In this document: piece by piece, positions 27,781-36,796 of the stretch
Layout of the letters: each line of letters begins with the position of its first letter
Position numbering within the stretch: position 1 is the first letter of the stretch
Assembly: GCF_947090775.1 (NCBI RefSeq)
Contig: NZ_OX352321.1
Coordinates: 1,736,001 to 1,800,000, forward strand
From: Pseudarthrobacter sp. MM222
GTDB lineage: Bacteria; Actinomycetota; Actinomycetes; Actinomycetales; Micrococcaceae
Length of the DNA: 64,000 bases
Direction of reading: 5' to 3'
Notes under the pieces: model-generated
The model's database searches: none
What the model saw: only the letters and a program-made list of their open reading frames with translations
What the model was told of the DNA's origin: nothing
Translations under genes and position numbers: made by a program

Positions 27781-27842
27781 GGTAGCTGCGCCGAGGTGAC
27801 ATAGGCGGATGTTGCAGCAACCCCAGCCGAAGGACCATCCCC

Positions 27843-28676
27843 ATGTCACAGCCGTCCCTGACCCTTCCTGCCCCCGGCACCGAATCTGGAACGGCGGCCG
27901 GCCGACGCCGCCGCCTGCTCGAACTTGCCGGCGCCGCAGCCATCGCGGCCACCTACGTCTTCCTCGTCCTCACCCAGCCGGCGGACATCGCCAACGGCCC
28001 GGCCAGCTTCTCGGCGCTCGTGGCGCTGGGCGGCTTCCTGCTCGGCGCCATGCTGCTGATCGCCGCCGTGCTCCCCGTGCTCCCCACGTCCACGCTGGTC
28101 CTGATGCCGGTGGCGCTGGTGTTGAACGTGGTCCTGGGCCAGCTCATGGGCGCCACCGGGCTGCCGTTCTACTTCGACGCGATCGGCACCGTCCTGGTCG
28201 CCGTCCTGGCCGGCCCTGCCGCGGGAGCCGCCACGGGCGCGCTCAGCAGCATCGTGTGGTCCTTCTTCAACCCGACGGTGCTGCCCTTCGCAGCCGGCGC
28301 CGCGCTGATCGGCTTCCTGGCCGGCGTCGCCGCCCGCGGCGGCCTGTTCCGCCGCTTCTACCTCGCGCCGGTCGCCGGCTTCGTCACCGGCATCCTCGCC
28401 GGCGTCGTCTCCGCCCCGATCGCGGCCTTCGTCTTCGGCGGCACGGCCGGCGTGGGCACGGGTGCGATCGTGGGCGCCTTCCGCGCCATGGGCGACACCC
28501 TGCTCGCCGCCATCACCAAGCAGGCCCTGATCTCAGACCCCATGGACAAGGCGATTGTCTTCGCCATCGCCGCGCTGCTGGTCTATGCCCTGCCGCGCCG
28601 CACCACCTACCGGTTCCCCTTCGTCCGGCGCTTCCGGGTGCTTGCCGGCAAGGCCCCGGGAACGCCCGAAGCCTGA
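27843..28676 (+). CDS. ECF transporter substrate-binding (S) component
   Basis: 277 residues with about seven hydrophobic segments and a basic C-terminal tail. LPFYFDAIGTVLVAVLAGP and TGALSSIVWSFFNPTVLPF are typical of S components that resemble the thiamine-precursor/vitamin group. It captures a micronutrient in the membrane and hands it to the shared T and A subunits. It starts the S-T-A operon, 3 bases before the T gene. The nearby nucleoside hydrolase suggests a nucleoside- or base-like substrate, which is inference. Confidence 0.85.
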   Translation: MSQPSLTLPAPGTESGTAAGRRRRLLELAGAAAIAATYVFLVLTQPADIANGPASFSALVALGGFLLGAMLLIAAVLPVLPTSTLVLMPVALVLNVVLGQLMGATGLPFYFDAIGTVLVAVLAGPAAGAATGALSSIVWSFFNPTVLPFAAGAALIGFLAGVAARGGLFRRFYLAPVAGFVTGILAGVVSAPIAAFVFGGTAGVGTGAIVGAFRAMGDTLLAAITKQALISDPMDKAIVFAIAALLVYALPRRTTYRFPFVRRFRVLAGKAPGTPEA

Positions 28677-28679
28677 GCC

Positions 28680-29453
28680 GTGCCTTCTGGAAGCACGCGC
28701 TCCCGGCTCCACCCGCTGACTGCGCTGGCCCTGGCCGTCAGCGCCGCGGTTCTTACGACGGCGGCGGCATGCTGGCCGCTGTCGGTGGCGGTGGCGCTGG
28801 GCGCGGGGCTACTGGCCTGGCGGGCCGGCGTGGCACGCCGGGTGCTGGCTGCCGGCGCGGTCATCCTGGTCCCGTTCGGGGTGTCTCTGCTGATGCTGCA
28901 CGGCCTGTTCTTCCCGGAGGGTCGTACCGTCCTCGCCGCCTGGGGACCGGCGAGGGTCACCGCGGAAGGGCTGGGCTTTGCCCTGGAGGCGGCAACGCGC
29001 ACCGCCGCCTGCGTACTCGTGCTGCTGCTGTTCTCCTTCACCGTTCACGTCCCGGATCTCATCGCCGCCCTCATCGCACGCCGGGTGCCCCGGCAGTTCA
29101 GCTATGTCCTGGCCTCCACCCTGACCCTGATGCCCGCCATTGCCCGCCGGCTCGACAGCATCCAGCAAGCGCAGCAAGCCCGCGGCCTGGTGCTCGGCGG
29201 CGGACTGCTGTCCCGGCTCGTGGCCGTCCGGCTGCAGATGGTGCCGCTGGTACTGGGGCTGATCGAGGATGCCGGCAGCCGCTCGCAGGCGCTGGACGCG
29301 CGCGGCTTTGCCCGGCCGGGACCGCGGACAAGCTACCGGACGTTGACGGACCCGACGGCGCAGCGCGGGCTCCGTGCTGCCGCCCTGCTCCTTGCCGCAA
29401 CGGCGGTCCTGCTCCGCTTGGCCGCTGCATGGCCGGGATTGGGAAGACCATGA
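28680..29453 (+). CDS. ECF transporter transmembrane (T) component
   Basis: 257 residues of the EcfT/CbiQ family: about five membrane helices with a long cytosolic region between them. The coupling segment holds QQAQQARGLVLGGGL and, further on, SQALDARGFARPG; the ARG motifs in these helices contact the ATPases. GTG 28680 follows the S gene directly. The stop overlaps the ATPase start (ATGA), indicating translational coupling. Confidence 0.88.
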   Translation: MPSGSTRSRLHPLTALALAVSAAVLTTAAACWPLSVAVALGAGLLAWRAGVARRVLAAGAVILVPFGVSLLMLHGLFFPEGRTVLAAWGPARVTAEGLGFALEAATRTAACVLVLLLFSFTVHVPDLIAALIARRVPRQFSYVLASTLTLMPAIARRLDSIQQAQQARGLVLGGGLLSRLVAVRLQMVPLVLGLIEDAGSRSQALDARGFARPGPRTSYRTLTDPTAQRGLRAAALLLAATAVLLRLAAAWPGLGRP

Positions 29454-30946
29454 ACCAACTGCTGAGCGCCGACATCACCGGCTTTACCTTCCACGGCGAC
29501 GACGTCCCGGCGCTGCATCGGCTCCGGATCAGCGTGGCACGCGGAACCCTGACCGCCGTCCTGGGCGGTTCCGGAAGCGGCAAATCCACCCTGGGCAAAC
29601 TCCTCGGCGGGTGGCTCCGGCCCGGGGAAGCCGGCCACCTGCGCGGCCGCCTGACCCTTGCCGGGAGCCTCCTGGAGTTCCGGGGCGGATCCGCCGATCC
29701 GCGGATCGACCCCGCCGCCTGGTCCCCGCTCGTGGCCTACGTACCGCAGGACCCGGCATCGATGCTCTCCAGCGTAAGCGCCACCGTCGCCGAAGAACTG
29801 GCCTTCGGGCTGGAAAACCGCGGAACACCCCGCCCGGAGATGCTCCGGGAAGTCAGCCAAAGCGCTGAACTCCTGGGCCTCACCCCGCTGTTGGACCGCG
29901 ACCCGGCGACGCTCTCCGGCGGCGAACAGCGCCGGCTGGCGCTGGGATGCGCCCTCATCATGCGTCCTGGCGTGCTGATCCTCGACGAGCCCATGGCGTC
30001 CCTGGACGCCGGCGGCGAGGCGCGGCTCCGGACGCTGGTCCGCGGGCTGACGGCCGCCGGGACCGCCGTCGTGCTCCTCAGTCAAAGCGCCGACGATCTG
30101 GCCCGGTCGGCCGATCACTGGCTGGTGCTCGACGCCGGCACGGTAACGGCCACCGGACCGCCCGGCGTCGTCGCAGCCTCGCCGGGGCTGGCGGCTACGG
30201 GGGTCGTCGTGGCGGCGCCCCCCGGGCGCGCACTGCCCGCCCGGCCAGCCTTGCCGTCGGTTGCGGCCGGCGACCCCGCTCCGCTGCTGGACATTCGCAA
30301 CCTGGCCTTCAGCTACCCCGCTCCCGGTGCCCCGGACCCCGCGCCGCTCCTGGCCGGGCTTGACCTGGTAGTCCGGGCGGGGGAGACCGTGGCCATCACC
30401 GGACCGAACGGTGCGGGAAAATCGACCCTGTTGCGTACCCTCAACGGCCTGCTGCGGCCGACTTCCGGAGAGATACGGATCCGCGGGGGCAACATCGCCC
30501 GCGTCCCGGCCGGAACCCTCGCCGCGGAGGTCGGCCTGCTGTTCCAGCACCCGCGTGACCAGCTCTTTGAACGGACCGTCCTGCGGGAGGTGAGCTTCGG
30601 ACTCGGGAAGCTGTGGGGCCGCGAGCGTGCCGCGGTTAAGGCAATCGAAGCGCTGGCCGCCGTCGGGCTCACCGGGGCCGCCGGCGCCCACCCCGCCGAG
30701 CTGCCCTCCTCGCAGCAGCGGCTGCTCGCGCTGGCCACAGTGCTGGCCCGGGAGCCAGCCGTGCTGGCGCTGGACGAACCCACCATCGGGCTGGACCGGC
30801 ACGGCCTCGAGGCGCTGCAGGCGGCCGCCGGGGCGGCGGCGGCGCGGGGTGCCGCCGTCGTCCTGGTCACGCACGACCTCGTTTACGCGCGGCGGACAGC
30901 ACACCGGGTCCTGGAGCTCAGGGACGGCAGGCTGAGGGACGCCTGA
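29450..30946 (+). CDS. ECF transporter ATPase, fused A1-A2
   Basis: 498 residues with two ABC domains in one chain. ABC1 has Walker A GGSGSGKST (39-47), signature LSGGE (155-159) and Walker B LILDEP (Glu180), but Gln212 stands where the H-loop His should be. ABC2 has Walker A GPNGAGKST (318-326), a degenerate signature LPSSQQR (418-424), Walker B LALDEP and His475. One composite ATP site is therefore impaired and the other intact. ATG 29450 overlaps the T gene stop; the long open frame upstream is not coding. It powers the S/T module. Confidence 0.92.
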   Translation: MNQLLSADITGFTFHGDDVPALHRLRISVARGTLTAVLGGSGSGKSTLGKLLGGWLRPGEAGHLRGRLTLAGSLLEFRGGSADPRIDPAAWSPLVAYVPQDPASMLSSVSATVAEELAFGLENRGTPRPEMLREVSQSAELLGLTPLLDRDPATLSGGEQRRLALGCALIMRPGVLILDEPMASLDAGGEARLRTLVRGLTAAGTAVVLLSQSADDLARSADHWLVLDAGTVTATGPPGVVAASPGLAATGVVVAAPPGRALPARPALPSVAAGDPAPLLDIRNLAFSYPAPGAPDPAPLLAGLDLVVRAGETVAITGPNGAGKSTLLRTLNGLLRPTSGEIRIRGGNIARVPAGTLAAEVGLLFQHPRDQLFERTVLREVSFGLGKLWGRERAAVKAIEALAAVGLTGAAGAHPAELPSSQQRLLALATVLAREPAVLALDEPTIGLDRHGLEALQAAAGAAAARGAAVVLVTHDLVYARRTAHRVLELRDGRLRDA

Positions 30947-30968
30947 TTCCCGCGGCGGTCCCTGTCCC

Positions 30969-32311
30969 TTACTGGCGTTCCGCCGGGCGGCCGCTGCAGA
31001 CCTCTGCCACCAGATCAGCCAGCCCGTCCACGCCGCGCGAGGCCCGGATCGCGCTGCCGATCCGGCTGCCCGCTTCCCGGTAGGAGCTGTCGGCCAGGAC
31101 GGCGCGGACGGCTTCAGCGACCGCTTCGGGCTTGGGGCGGTTGGTCCGCAGGTTGATTCCGGTGCCCGACCAGGCCACCCGGGCGCATACTTCGGGCTTT
31201 TCCTCGGTCTGGCCCGCCACGACCAGCGGCACGCCATGCCGCAACGCGAACTGCACACCGCCGTAGCCTCCGTTGGTGACCAGGACGTCGGTCTTGGGGA
31301 GCAGTTCGTCGTAGGGCAGGTAGGAGGCGACCCGGACGTTGTCCGGCAGCGGACCTGTGAGCGTGTCCACGGGACGGCCGCCGGTGCTGACCACCACGAG
31401 GAGGTCGTCCTGAGCCAGGCCCTCGATGGTGGGACGGACCAGATCGTCGAAATCCCGGCCCGGTTGGCGACAGTTCCCTGGGTGACGTGGACCACGGGGT
31501 GGCCGGCGTCGAGCTCGTCCCACCAGAGGGGCAACGGAGCCGCGCCGGTCCCGGGGGTGCCGGTCCCGGCGGACGTACCCTTGCCGCCCTGGGACACCGG
31601 ACCGACGAAGTGGACCGTCGCGGGGAGATCGGACCGAGGGTATTCGAAGCCGGGAACGGTGAACTGGGCGATACGGTCGGCGGCGCGGGGCCAATCCATG
31701 AAGAACGTCGGGAACGGCGCGCCGGTGACGTCCCGGGACACCTGATCCGCGTACTTCTGCACCGGGCCGAAGACCACCTTCTCGGTCAGCGCCTGCAAGG
31801 CGCGGTTCCGGACCCGCCCCAGCAATCCCGGCAGCGGGGCAATACCCGGCCCGTAGGGAGCCGTGTCCCGGCTGGCGAGGCTCAACGGAACGATGCCGCA
31901 GTTGATGACCGCGGGGCGGTCGGGCCCTGCTCCGGCCAGCAGCAACGCCGCGCCCATGAAAAGTGATTCGGCCAGGACAGCGTCTACCGGGCGCACCGCG
32001 GAGGCGGCGAGGATGGCCTCGTACTGCGCTTTGCCGGGGCGCATGAAAATCTCCTGGATGTCGAAGCGGATCCCTTTCGGCCCCTTCAGGCCGACCCGCC
32101 CGGGAAAGGACTCGTCGAGGGTGCTGTCGTCGAAATCGGCCTCCGGCGGCAGCGGGAGGAAGGAGGCGCCGGTCCGGGCCACCTGGTCCTCGAAGCGGCG
32201 GCCGGTCAGGAAGCGGACATCGTGTCCGTGTTCGACCAGAGCATTGGCGACCGCAAGCATCGGCGTGACGTGGCCGACCAAGGGGCTGGAACAGACGAGG
32301 ACCGATGCCAT
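30969..32311 (-). pseudogene. Macrolide-type glycosyltransferase, frameshifted
   Basis: A GT-B glycosyltransferase of the UGT/macrolide family, about 446 residues if intact. ATG 32311 has AAAGGAG 6 nt upstream and opens with ASVLVCSSPLVGHVTPMLAVA. The frame holds to TQGTVANR and then breaks. The protein continues one frame over from RDFDDLVRPTIEGLAQDDLL, through the donor-sugar region VLVTNGGYGGVQFALRHGVP, to the stop at 30969. The shift lies in a C/G-rich repeat at 31455-31463. It is either a real mutation or a sequencing error. It is divergent from a TetR gene. Confidence 0.8.
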
Positions 32312-32350
32312 GGTGTCTCCTTTAAGTGGATATGTTGGCTCAGTTTTCAT

Positions 32351-32365
32351 TACTGTGGCACAGTA
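32351..32365. promoter_or_regulatory. TetR operator candidate
   Basis: TACTGTG-G-CACAGTA is a perfect 15-bp inverted repeat in the 60-base gap between the divergent glycosyltransferase and TetR genes. It lies 6 bp from the TetR start and about 40 bp from the other, where a local repressor would act on both promoters. Confidence 0.65.
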
Positions 32366-32371
32366 GTCAAT

Positions 32372-33025
32372 ATGGCAACAGAAACTTCCCGTCCGAGGCG
32401 CTACCGTTCCACCCTGCGGGACGAGCAGGCCTCGGCCACACGACGGCGCGTGCTGGAATCGGCCGGCCGCTGCTTTGCGGCGAAAGGGTTCCCGGCCACG
32501 ACCCTCGGCGCCATTGCGGCCGATGCGGGGGTCTCCGTGGAGACAGTCCAGGCCCACGGTCCGAAGACGCGGCTGCTGCTGGCCGCCCTGGAAGCGGCGT
32601 CGGCCGGCGTGGACGGCGGGCGCTCCATCCTCGAGGTGCCCGAGGCGCGCGCCGTGTTGGCCCAGGAGAATGCGAGGGACGCACTGCTGGGCCTGGCTTC
32701 CTTCGCGGCGGAGCTCAATGGCAGGATCGGGCGGTTGTGGCAGGCGATGGCGGCGGCTGCGCAGGGTGACCCGGACATCGCTTCCGCGCACGCCGGTCTG
32801 CAGGAGCGTATCCGTGCGGACTTCCTGATCGTGGCCCGCTTGCTGCAGCAGCGCGGGGGGTTGCGGACCGACCTTCCGGTGGAGGAGGTGGCGCTGACGC
32901 TCTGGCTCCTCACGTCCCCTTACCAGCATGAACACCTGGTAGTGCAGGCCGGGTGGACGGGGCAGCGCTACCTCGCCTGGCTGCAGCGGGTCCTTCTCGA
33001 GGCGGCACTGGCGCCCGGAAAATGA
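32372..33025 (+). CDS. TetR-family transcriptional regulator
   Basis: 217 residues from ATG 32372; the frame is open upstream through the divergent promoter, which is not coding. The N-terminal helix-turn-helix is ASATRRRVLESAGRCFAAKG followed by TTLGAIAADAGVSVETVQAH. The C-terminal ligand and dimer domain is helical and Ala/Leu-rich. It most likely represses itself and the divergent glycosyltransferase through the palindrome between them. The inducer is unknown; a glycosylated antibiotic or its acceptor is a reasonable guess. Confidence 0.87.
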   Translation: MATETSRPRRYRSTLRDEQASATRRRVLESAGRCFAAKGFPATTLGAIAADAGVSVETVQAHGPKTRLLLAALEAASAGVDGGRSILEVPEARAVLAQENARDALLGLASFAAELNGRIGRLWQAMAAAAQGDPDIASAHAGLQERIRADFLIVARLLQQRGGLRTDLPVEEVALTLWLLTSPYQHEHLVVQAGWTGQRYLAWLQRVLLEAALAPGK

Positions 33026-33050
33026 TTGGAGCCGGGGCGACAAGGAGAGC

Positions 33051-33088
33051 GGCGCCGCCGCCCGGACCAAAGTCCAGGTGGCGGCGCC
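33051..33088. terminator. Bidirectional terminator between tetR and fadB
   Basis: GGCGCCGCC and GGCGGCGCC pair over nine bases, with GGAC/GTCC pairing inside around a CAAA loop. It lies in the 123-base gap between convergent genes. Confidence 0.65.
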
Positions 33089-33148
33089 ACAAATTGCAGT
33101 GGATTGGTGCCGGCGTCCGTCCGGAACTCCGCCGGAATTTGGCCGGCT

Positions 33149-35311
33149 TTAGGCCGGTTCGGACGCGACGCCGGGCGCCTGGAACTTCCGGCCGGTGACC
33201 CGCTCGGAGGCGCCCACCCGGTCCAGGTAGGGGGTGATCCCGCCGAGGAACATCGGCCAGCCCGCCCCGAGGATCATGCATAGATCGATGTCTTCCGGGC
33301 CCGCCACGACGCCCTCATCCAGCATCAGGCCGATTTCCTCGGCCAGCGCATCCTGCGTCCGGTGCAGCACGTCCTCGCCGGTCGACGGCGTGCTGCCGAA
33401 GGACATCAGCGCCAGCGTCTCGGCCGGAATGAACGGCCTGCCGTCCGGGCCGTTCTCCGGTGCCCAGATGGACTTGACGCCATTGTCGATGAGCTTCTGC
33501 AGGTTCTGCGAGACCGGGAAGCGGTCCCCGAAGGCAGCGTGCAGGGATTCCTGGACATGCTGCGCCACCGGCAGCCCCACCATGGCGCCGAGCGTGAACG
33601 GCGTCATCGGCAGGCCCATCGGGCGCAGGGCGTTGTCCGCCACCTCAGCGGGAGTGCCCTCGTCGAACGCGGCGGTCACTTCGCCCATCAGGCGCAGCAG
33701 GATGCGGTTGACTACGAAGGCCGGGGCATCCATGACCCGCACGGCGGTTTTCTTGAGTCCCTTGGCGAGGTCGAAGGCGGTGGCCAGCACGGCGTCGTCG
33801 GTCCGGGGCGCGCGGACGATTTCCAGCAGCGGCATCACGGCCACCGGGTTGAAGAAGTGGAAGCCCACCAGCCGTTCGGGGTGCCGGAGGTCCTCGGCCA
33901 TCGCCGTGACCGACAACGAGGAGGTGTTGGTGGCGAGGATGCACTCCGGTGAGACGATCGCCTCAAGTTCCCCGAAGACCTGCTTCTTGATGGAGAGTTC
34001 CTCGAACACTGCTTCGATCACGAAGTCGGCGTCGGCAAAGACGTCCTTGGACACCGACCCGGTCACGAGGGCGCGCGTCCGGTTGGCGGCGTCGGGACTG
34101 ATCCGCTTCTTGGCGAGCAGCTTGTCCACTTCGGCGTGGACATAGCCCACACCCTTGTCCACCCGGGCCTGGTCGATGTCCGTCAACACGACCGGCACCT
34201 TGAGCTGGCGGGCGAAATGCAGTGCGAGCTGGCCGGCCATCAGGCCTGCGCCCACGACGCCGATCTTGGTCACCGGGCGCGCGAGCTTGGGGTCCGGGGC
34301 GCCGGCCGGGCGCTTGGAGCGCCGCTGCACCAGGTCCAGGAAGGCGTAGACGGTGGAGCGGAACTCGTCGGTCTGCATGAGGTCCGCCAGGGTTTCGCAT
34401 TCGAGCGCAGCAGACTCGGCCTGGGTCAGTGTCCGGTTCGCTTCCATCACGTCCAGGACCTTTCCCGGTGCGGGCGGGGCGTTGGAGGTCTTGGCTTCCA
34501 CGAAGGCCCGGCCGGCGGCGATGGCCCCTGCCCAGCGTTCGGCAACCTCCGGACTGGAGGGATCGACGGCGTTGGCGCGTTCCGGCGTCGCGGTGCCCGC
34601 GATGACCTGCGCGGCCCATGCGAGGGACTGCTCCACGAAGTCGGCGGGCTCGAAGATTGCGTCCGCGATGCCGAGCTCGAAGGCCTGCGGCCCGGTGAGG
34701 GTGCGGTTGTTGCTCAACGGGTTCTCGATCATCACCTTGAGGGCGTTCTCGGGTCCAATCAGCCGCGGCAGGATGTACACGCCGCCCCAGCCCGGGATCA
34801 GGCCGATGAAGGCCTCGGGGAGGGCCAGCGCGCCGGCGCCGGTCGAAACCGTGCGGTAGGTGGACTGCAGCGCGATTTCCAGGCCGCCGCCGAGGGCGAG
34901 CCCGTTGATGAAGGCGAAGCTGGGGACACCGAGGTTGGCCAGGGTGGCATAGACATCGTGGCCCAGCTGGGCCATCCAGAGGCCTTGTTCGCGGCCTCCG
35001 AGGGACTTCACCGTGGACAGGTCCGCCCCGGCGACCAGGAAGTAGGGTTTGCCGGTGACGCCGACGCCGACGATCTCGCCGCGGGCGGCACGCTCCTTCA
35101 GTCCGGTCAGGACGGTGCCGAGCTCGATCAGGGTGTTCGGGCCCAGCGTGGTCGGCTTGGAGTGGTCCAGGCCGTTGTCCAGTGTGACCAGGGCGAACGT
35201 GCCAGGGCTTGTGCCGTTGACGGGGGGCAGCTCGATGTCCTGGACGTAGGAGTGGGTGACCGTCTCGTTCGGGAAGAGTTCGCCCAGCTGGCGGAATTCG
35301 GCGGCGCTCAT
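33149..35311 (-). CDS. fadB: Multifunctional 3-hydroxyacyl-CoA dehydrogenase / enoyl-CoA hydratase
   Basis: 720 residues, the alpha subunit of a fatty-acid oxidation complex. The crotonase domain (about 1-220) carries the catalytic glutamates Glu145 (GLALGGGLE) and Glu166 (LPEAFIGLIPGWGG). The dehydrogenase NAD loop is GVVGAGLMAGQ (351-361), and catalytic His485 is in GFHFFNPV. Together they hydrate enoyl-CoA and oxidise 3-hydroxyacyl-CoA. ATG 35311 overlaps the thiolase stop, so the two are coupled; the frame extending to 35431 inside the thiolase gene is not used. Confidence 0.93.
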   Translation of the reverse strand: MSAAEFRQLGELFPNETVTHSYVQDIELPPVNGTSPGTFALVTLDNGLDHSKPTTLGPNTLIELGTVLTGLKERAARGEIVGVGVTGKPYFLVAGADLSTVKSLGGREQGLWMAQLGHDVYATLANLGVPSFAFINGLALGGGLEIALQSTYRTVSTGAGALALPEAFIGLIPGWGGVYILPRLIGPENALKVMIENPLSNNRTLTGPQAFELGIADAIFEPADFVEQSLAWAAQVIAGTATPERANAVDPSSPEVAERWAGAIAAGRAFVEAKTSNAPPAPGKVLDVMEANRTLTQAESAALECETLADLMQTDEFRSTVYAFLDLVQRRSKRPAGAPDPKLARPVTKIGVVGAGLMAGQLALHFARQLKVPVVLTDIDQARVDKGVGYVHAEVDKLLAKKRISPDAANRTRALVTGSVSKDVFADADFVIEAVFEELSIKKQVFGELEAIVSPECILATNTSSLSVTAMAEDLRHPERLVGFHFFNPVAVMPLLEIVRAPRTDDAVLATAFDLAKGLKKTAVRVMDAPAFVVNRILLRLMGEVTAAFDEGTPAEVADNALRPMGLPMTPFTLGAMVGLPVAQHVQESLHAAFGDRFPVSQNLQKLIDNGVKSIWAPENGPDGRPFIPAETLALMSFGSTPSTGEDVLHRTQDALAEEIGLMLDEGVVAGPEDIDLCMILGAGWPMFLGGITPYLDRVGASERVTGRKFQAPGVASEPA

Positions 35312-36573
35312 GCTGCGGCTCCAGTCTCGGTGGTGGTGGTGGGGGTGGCGGTGGCTTCGGCGGCGGTGCCGTAGCCGGCGTGGTGCGGGTTCTCCCAGAT
35401 TACGGTGGCTCCCATGCCCAGCCCGATGCACATCGTGGTCATGCCGAAGCGCACTGAGGGATCCTCCTCGAACTGGCGGGCCAGCTGGTTCATCAGCCGC
35501 ACGCCCGAGGACGCCAGCGGGTGCCCGACGGCAATGGCGCCGCCGTAGCGGTTGACCCGGGGATCGTCGTCGGCGATGCCGAAGTGGTCCAGGAAACTGA
35601 GCACCTGCACGGCGAAGGCCTCGTTGATTTCGAAAAGGCCGATGTCCGCGATGCCCAGACCGGCGCTCTTGAGCGCCTTCTCGGTAGCCGGGACCGGGCC
35701 GATGCCCATGACTTCGGGTTCCACTCCCGCGAAGGCGTAGCTGACCAGGCGCATGCGGACCGGAAGGCCCAGCTCCTCTGCGGTCTCAGCGGAAGCCAGC
35801 AGGGCCGCCGTCGCGCCGTCATTGAGACCGGCGGCGTTGCCGGCCGTGACCCGGCCATGGGCCCGGAACGGGGTCTTGAGCGCGGCGAGGTCATCCAGCG
35901 TCGTTCCCGGCCGCGGCGGCTCGTCCACAGTGTTCACGGTCCAGCCCTGGCCGGGCTTCATCGTGGCGACGGGCACAAGGTCCGGCTGGATTTGGCCGTT
36001 GGCGTAGGCGGCGGCCAGCTTGTCCTGGGACGCAACGGCGTAGGCGTCGGCACGGTTCTTGGTGATGGCCGGGAAACGGTCGTGCAGGTTCTCGGCTGTG
36101 TTGCCCATGTTCAGGGCGGCCGGATCCACGATCCGTTCGGACATAAAGCGCGGGTTGGGCTCGGCGCCGGCACCCATCGGATGGTTGCCCATGTGCTCCA
36201 CGCCGCCGGCGATCACGACGTCGTAGGCGCCGAAGCCAATGCCGCTCGCCGTCGTGGTCACGGCCGTCATCGCGCCGGCGCACATCCGGTCGATCGCGAA
36301 GCCGGGGACCGTGCGGGGGAGGCCGGCCAGCAGGGCGGCGGTGCGTCCGATGGTCAGGCCCTGGTCGCCGGTCTGCGTCGTGGCCGCGATGGCGACCTCG
36401 TCGATGCGGTCTGCGGGCAGGGAGGGGTTGCGGCGCATCAGTTCACGGATGCATTTGACCACAAGGTCGTCGGCGCGCGTTCCTGCGTAGATGCCTTTCT
36501 CGCCCGCGCGGCCGAAGGGGGTGCGGACGCCGTCGACGAAGACGACGTCGCGGACGGTGCGGGGTTGGCTCAC
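35308..36573 (-). CDS. fadA: Acetyl-CoA acyltransferase (3-ketoacyl-CoA thiolase)
   Basis: 421 residues. It performs the last beta-oxidation step, cleaving 3-ketoacyl-CoA with CoA. The nucleophile is Cys98 (DRMCAGAMTAV), the general bases His351 (GGAIAVGHPLASSG) and Cys382 (TTMCIGLGMGA). GTG 36573 is preceded by GAGGAG at 6 nt. It is the first gene of the fadA-fadB operon, and a perfect 22-bp palindrome about 87 bases upstream is its likely control site. Confidence 0.94.
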   Translation of the reverse strand: MSQPRTVRDVVFVDGVRTPFGRAGEKGIYAGTRADDLVVKCIRELMRRNPSLPADRIDEVAIAATTQTGDQGLTIGRTAALLAGLPRTVPGFAIDRMCAGAMTAVTTTASGIGFGAYDVVIAGGVEHMGNHPMGAGAEPNPRFMSERIVDPAALNMGNTAENLHDRFPAITKNRADAYAVASQDKLAAAYANGQIQPDLVPVATMKPGQGWTVNTVDEPPRPGTTLDDLAALKTPFRAHGRVTAGNAAGLNDGATAALLASAETAEELGLPVRMRLVSYAFAGVEPEVMGIGPVPATEKALKSAGLGIADIGLFEINEAFAVQVLSFLDHFGIADDDPRVNRYGGAIAVGHPLASSGVRLMNQLARQFEEDPSVRFGMTTMCIGLGMGATVIWENPHHAGYGTAAEATATPTTTTETGAAA

Positions 36574-36659
36574 GTGTTACTCCTCATTGAGACATGGGTG
36601 CCGGACCGGGGCGGTGGCAGCGGGAGCCAACGGCGGATGATCCAGGCGACATCACTCCT

Positions 36660-36681
36660 TATGTTACTCGCGAGTAACATA
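36660..36681. promoter_or_regulatory. 22-bp palindromic operator upstream of fadAB
   Basis: TATGTTACTCG is followed directly by its exact reverse complement. The core TTACTCGCGAGTAA has the shape of operators bound by TetR-type fatty-acid repressors (FadR/FasR-like) in other actinobacteria. No regulator gene lies alongside; the site could belong to a distant repressor. Confidence 0.7.
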
Positions 36682-36796
36682 GCTGGCAAGGTGTCCACGT
36701 TGGGCCCGCCGACGGCCGACGGCCGCAGGCGGCCGGCGCAGGCCTCCGCCGCCGGCGGCGACCGTTTCGCTGCCGCCGGCAGGGGATCGTGTGCGG

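Noticed and set aside
27781..27842. Riboswitch in the ECF leader
   Set aside because: The leader is only about 55 bases and shows no TPP, cobalamin or purine core that I can recognise.
27809..29449. Long N-terminal extension of the ECF ATPase
   Set aside because: It overlaps the S and T genes in another frame and is Arg/Pro-rich; ATG 29450 overlaps the T stop and starts the ABC domain.
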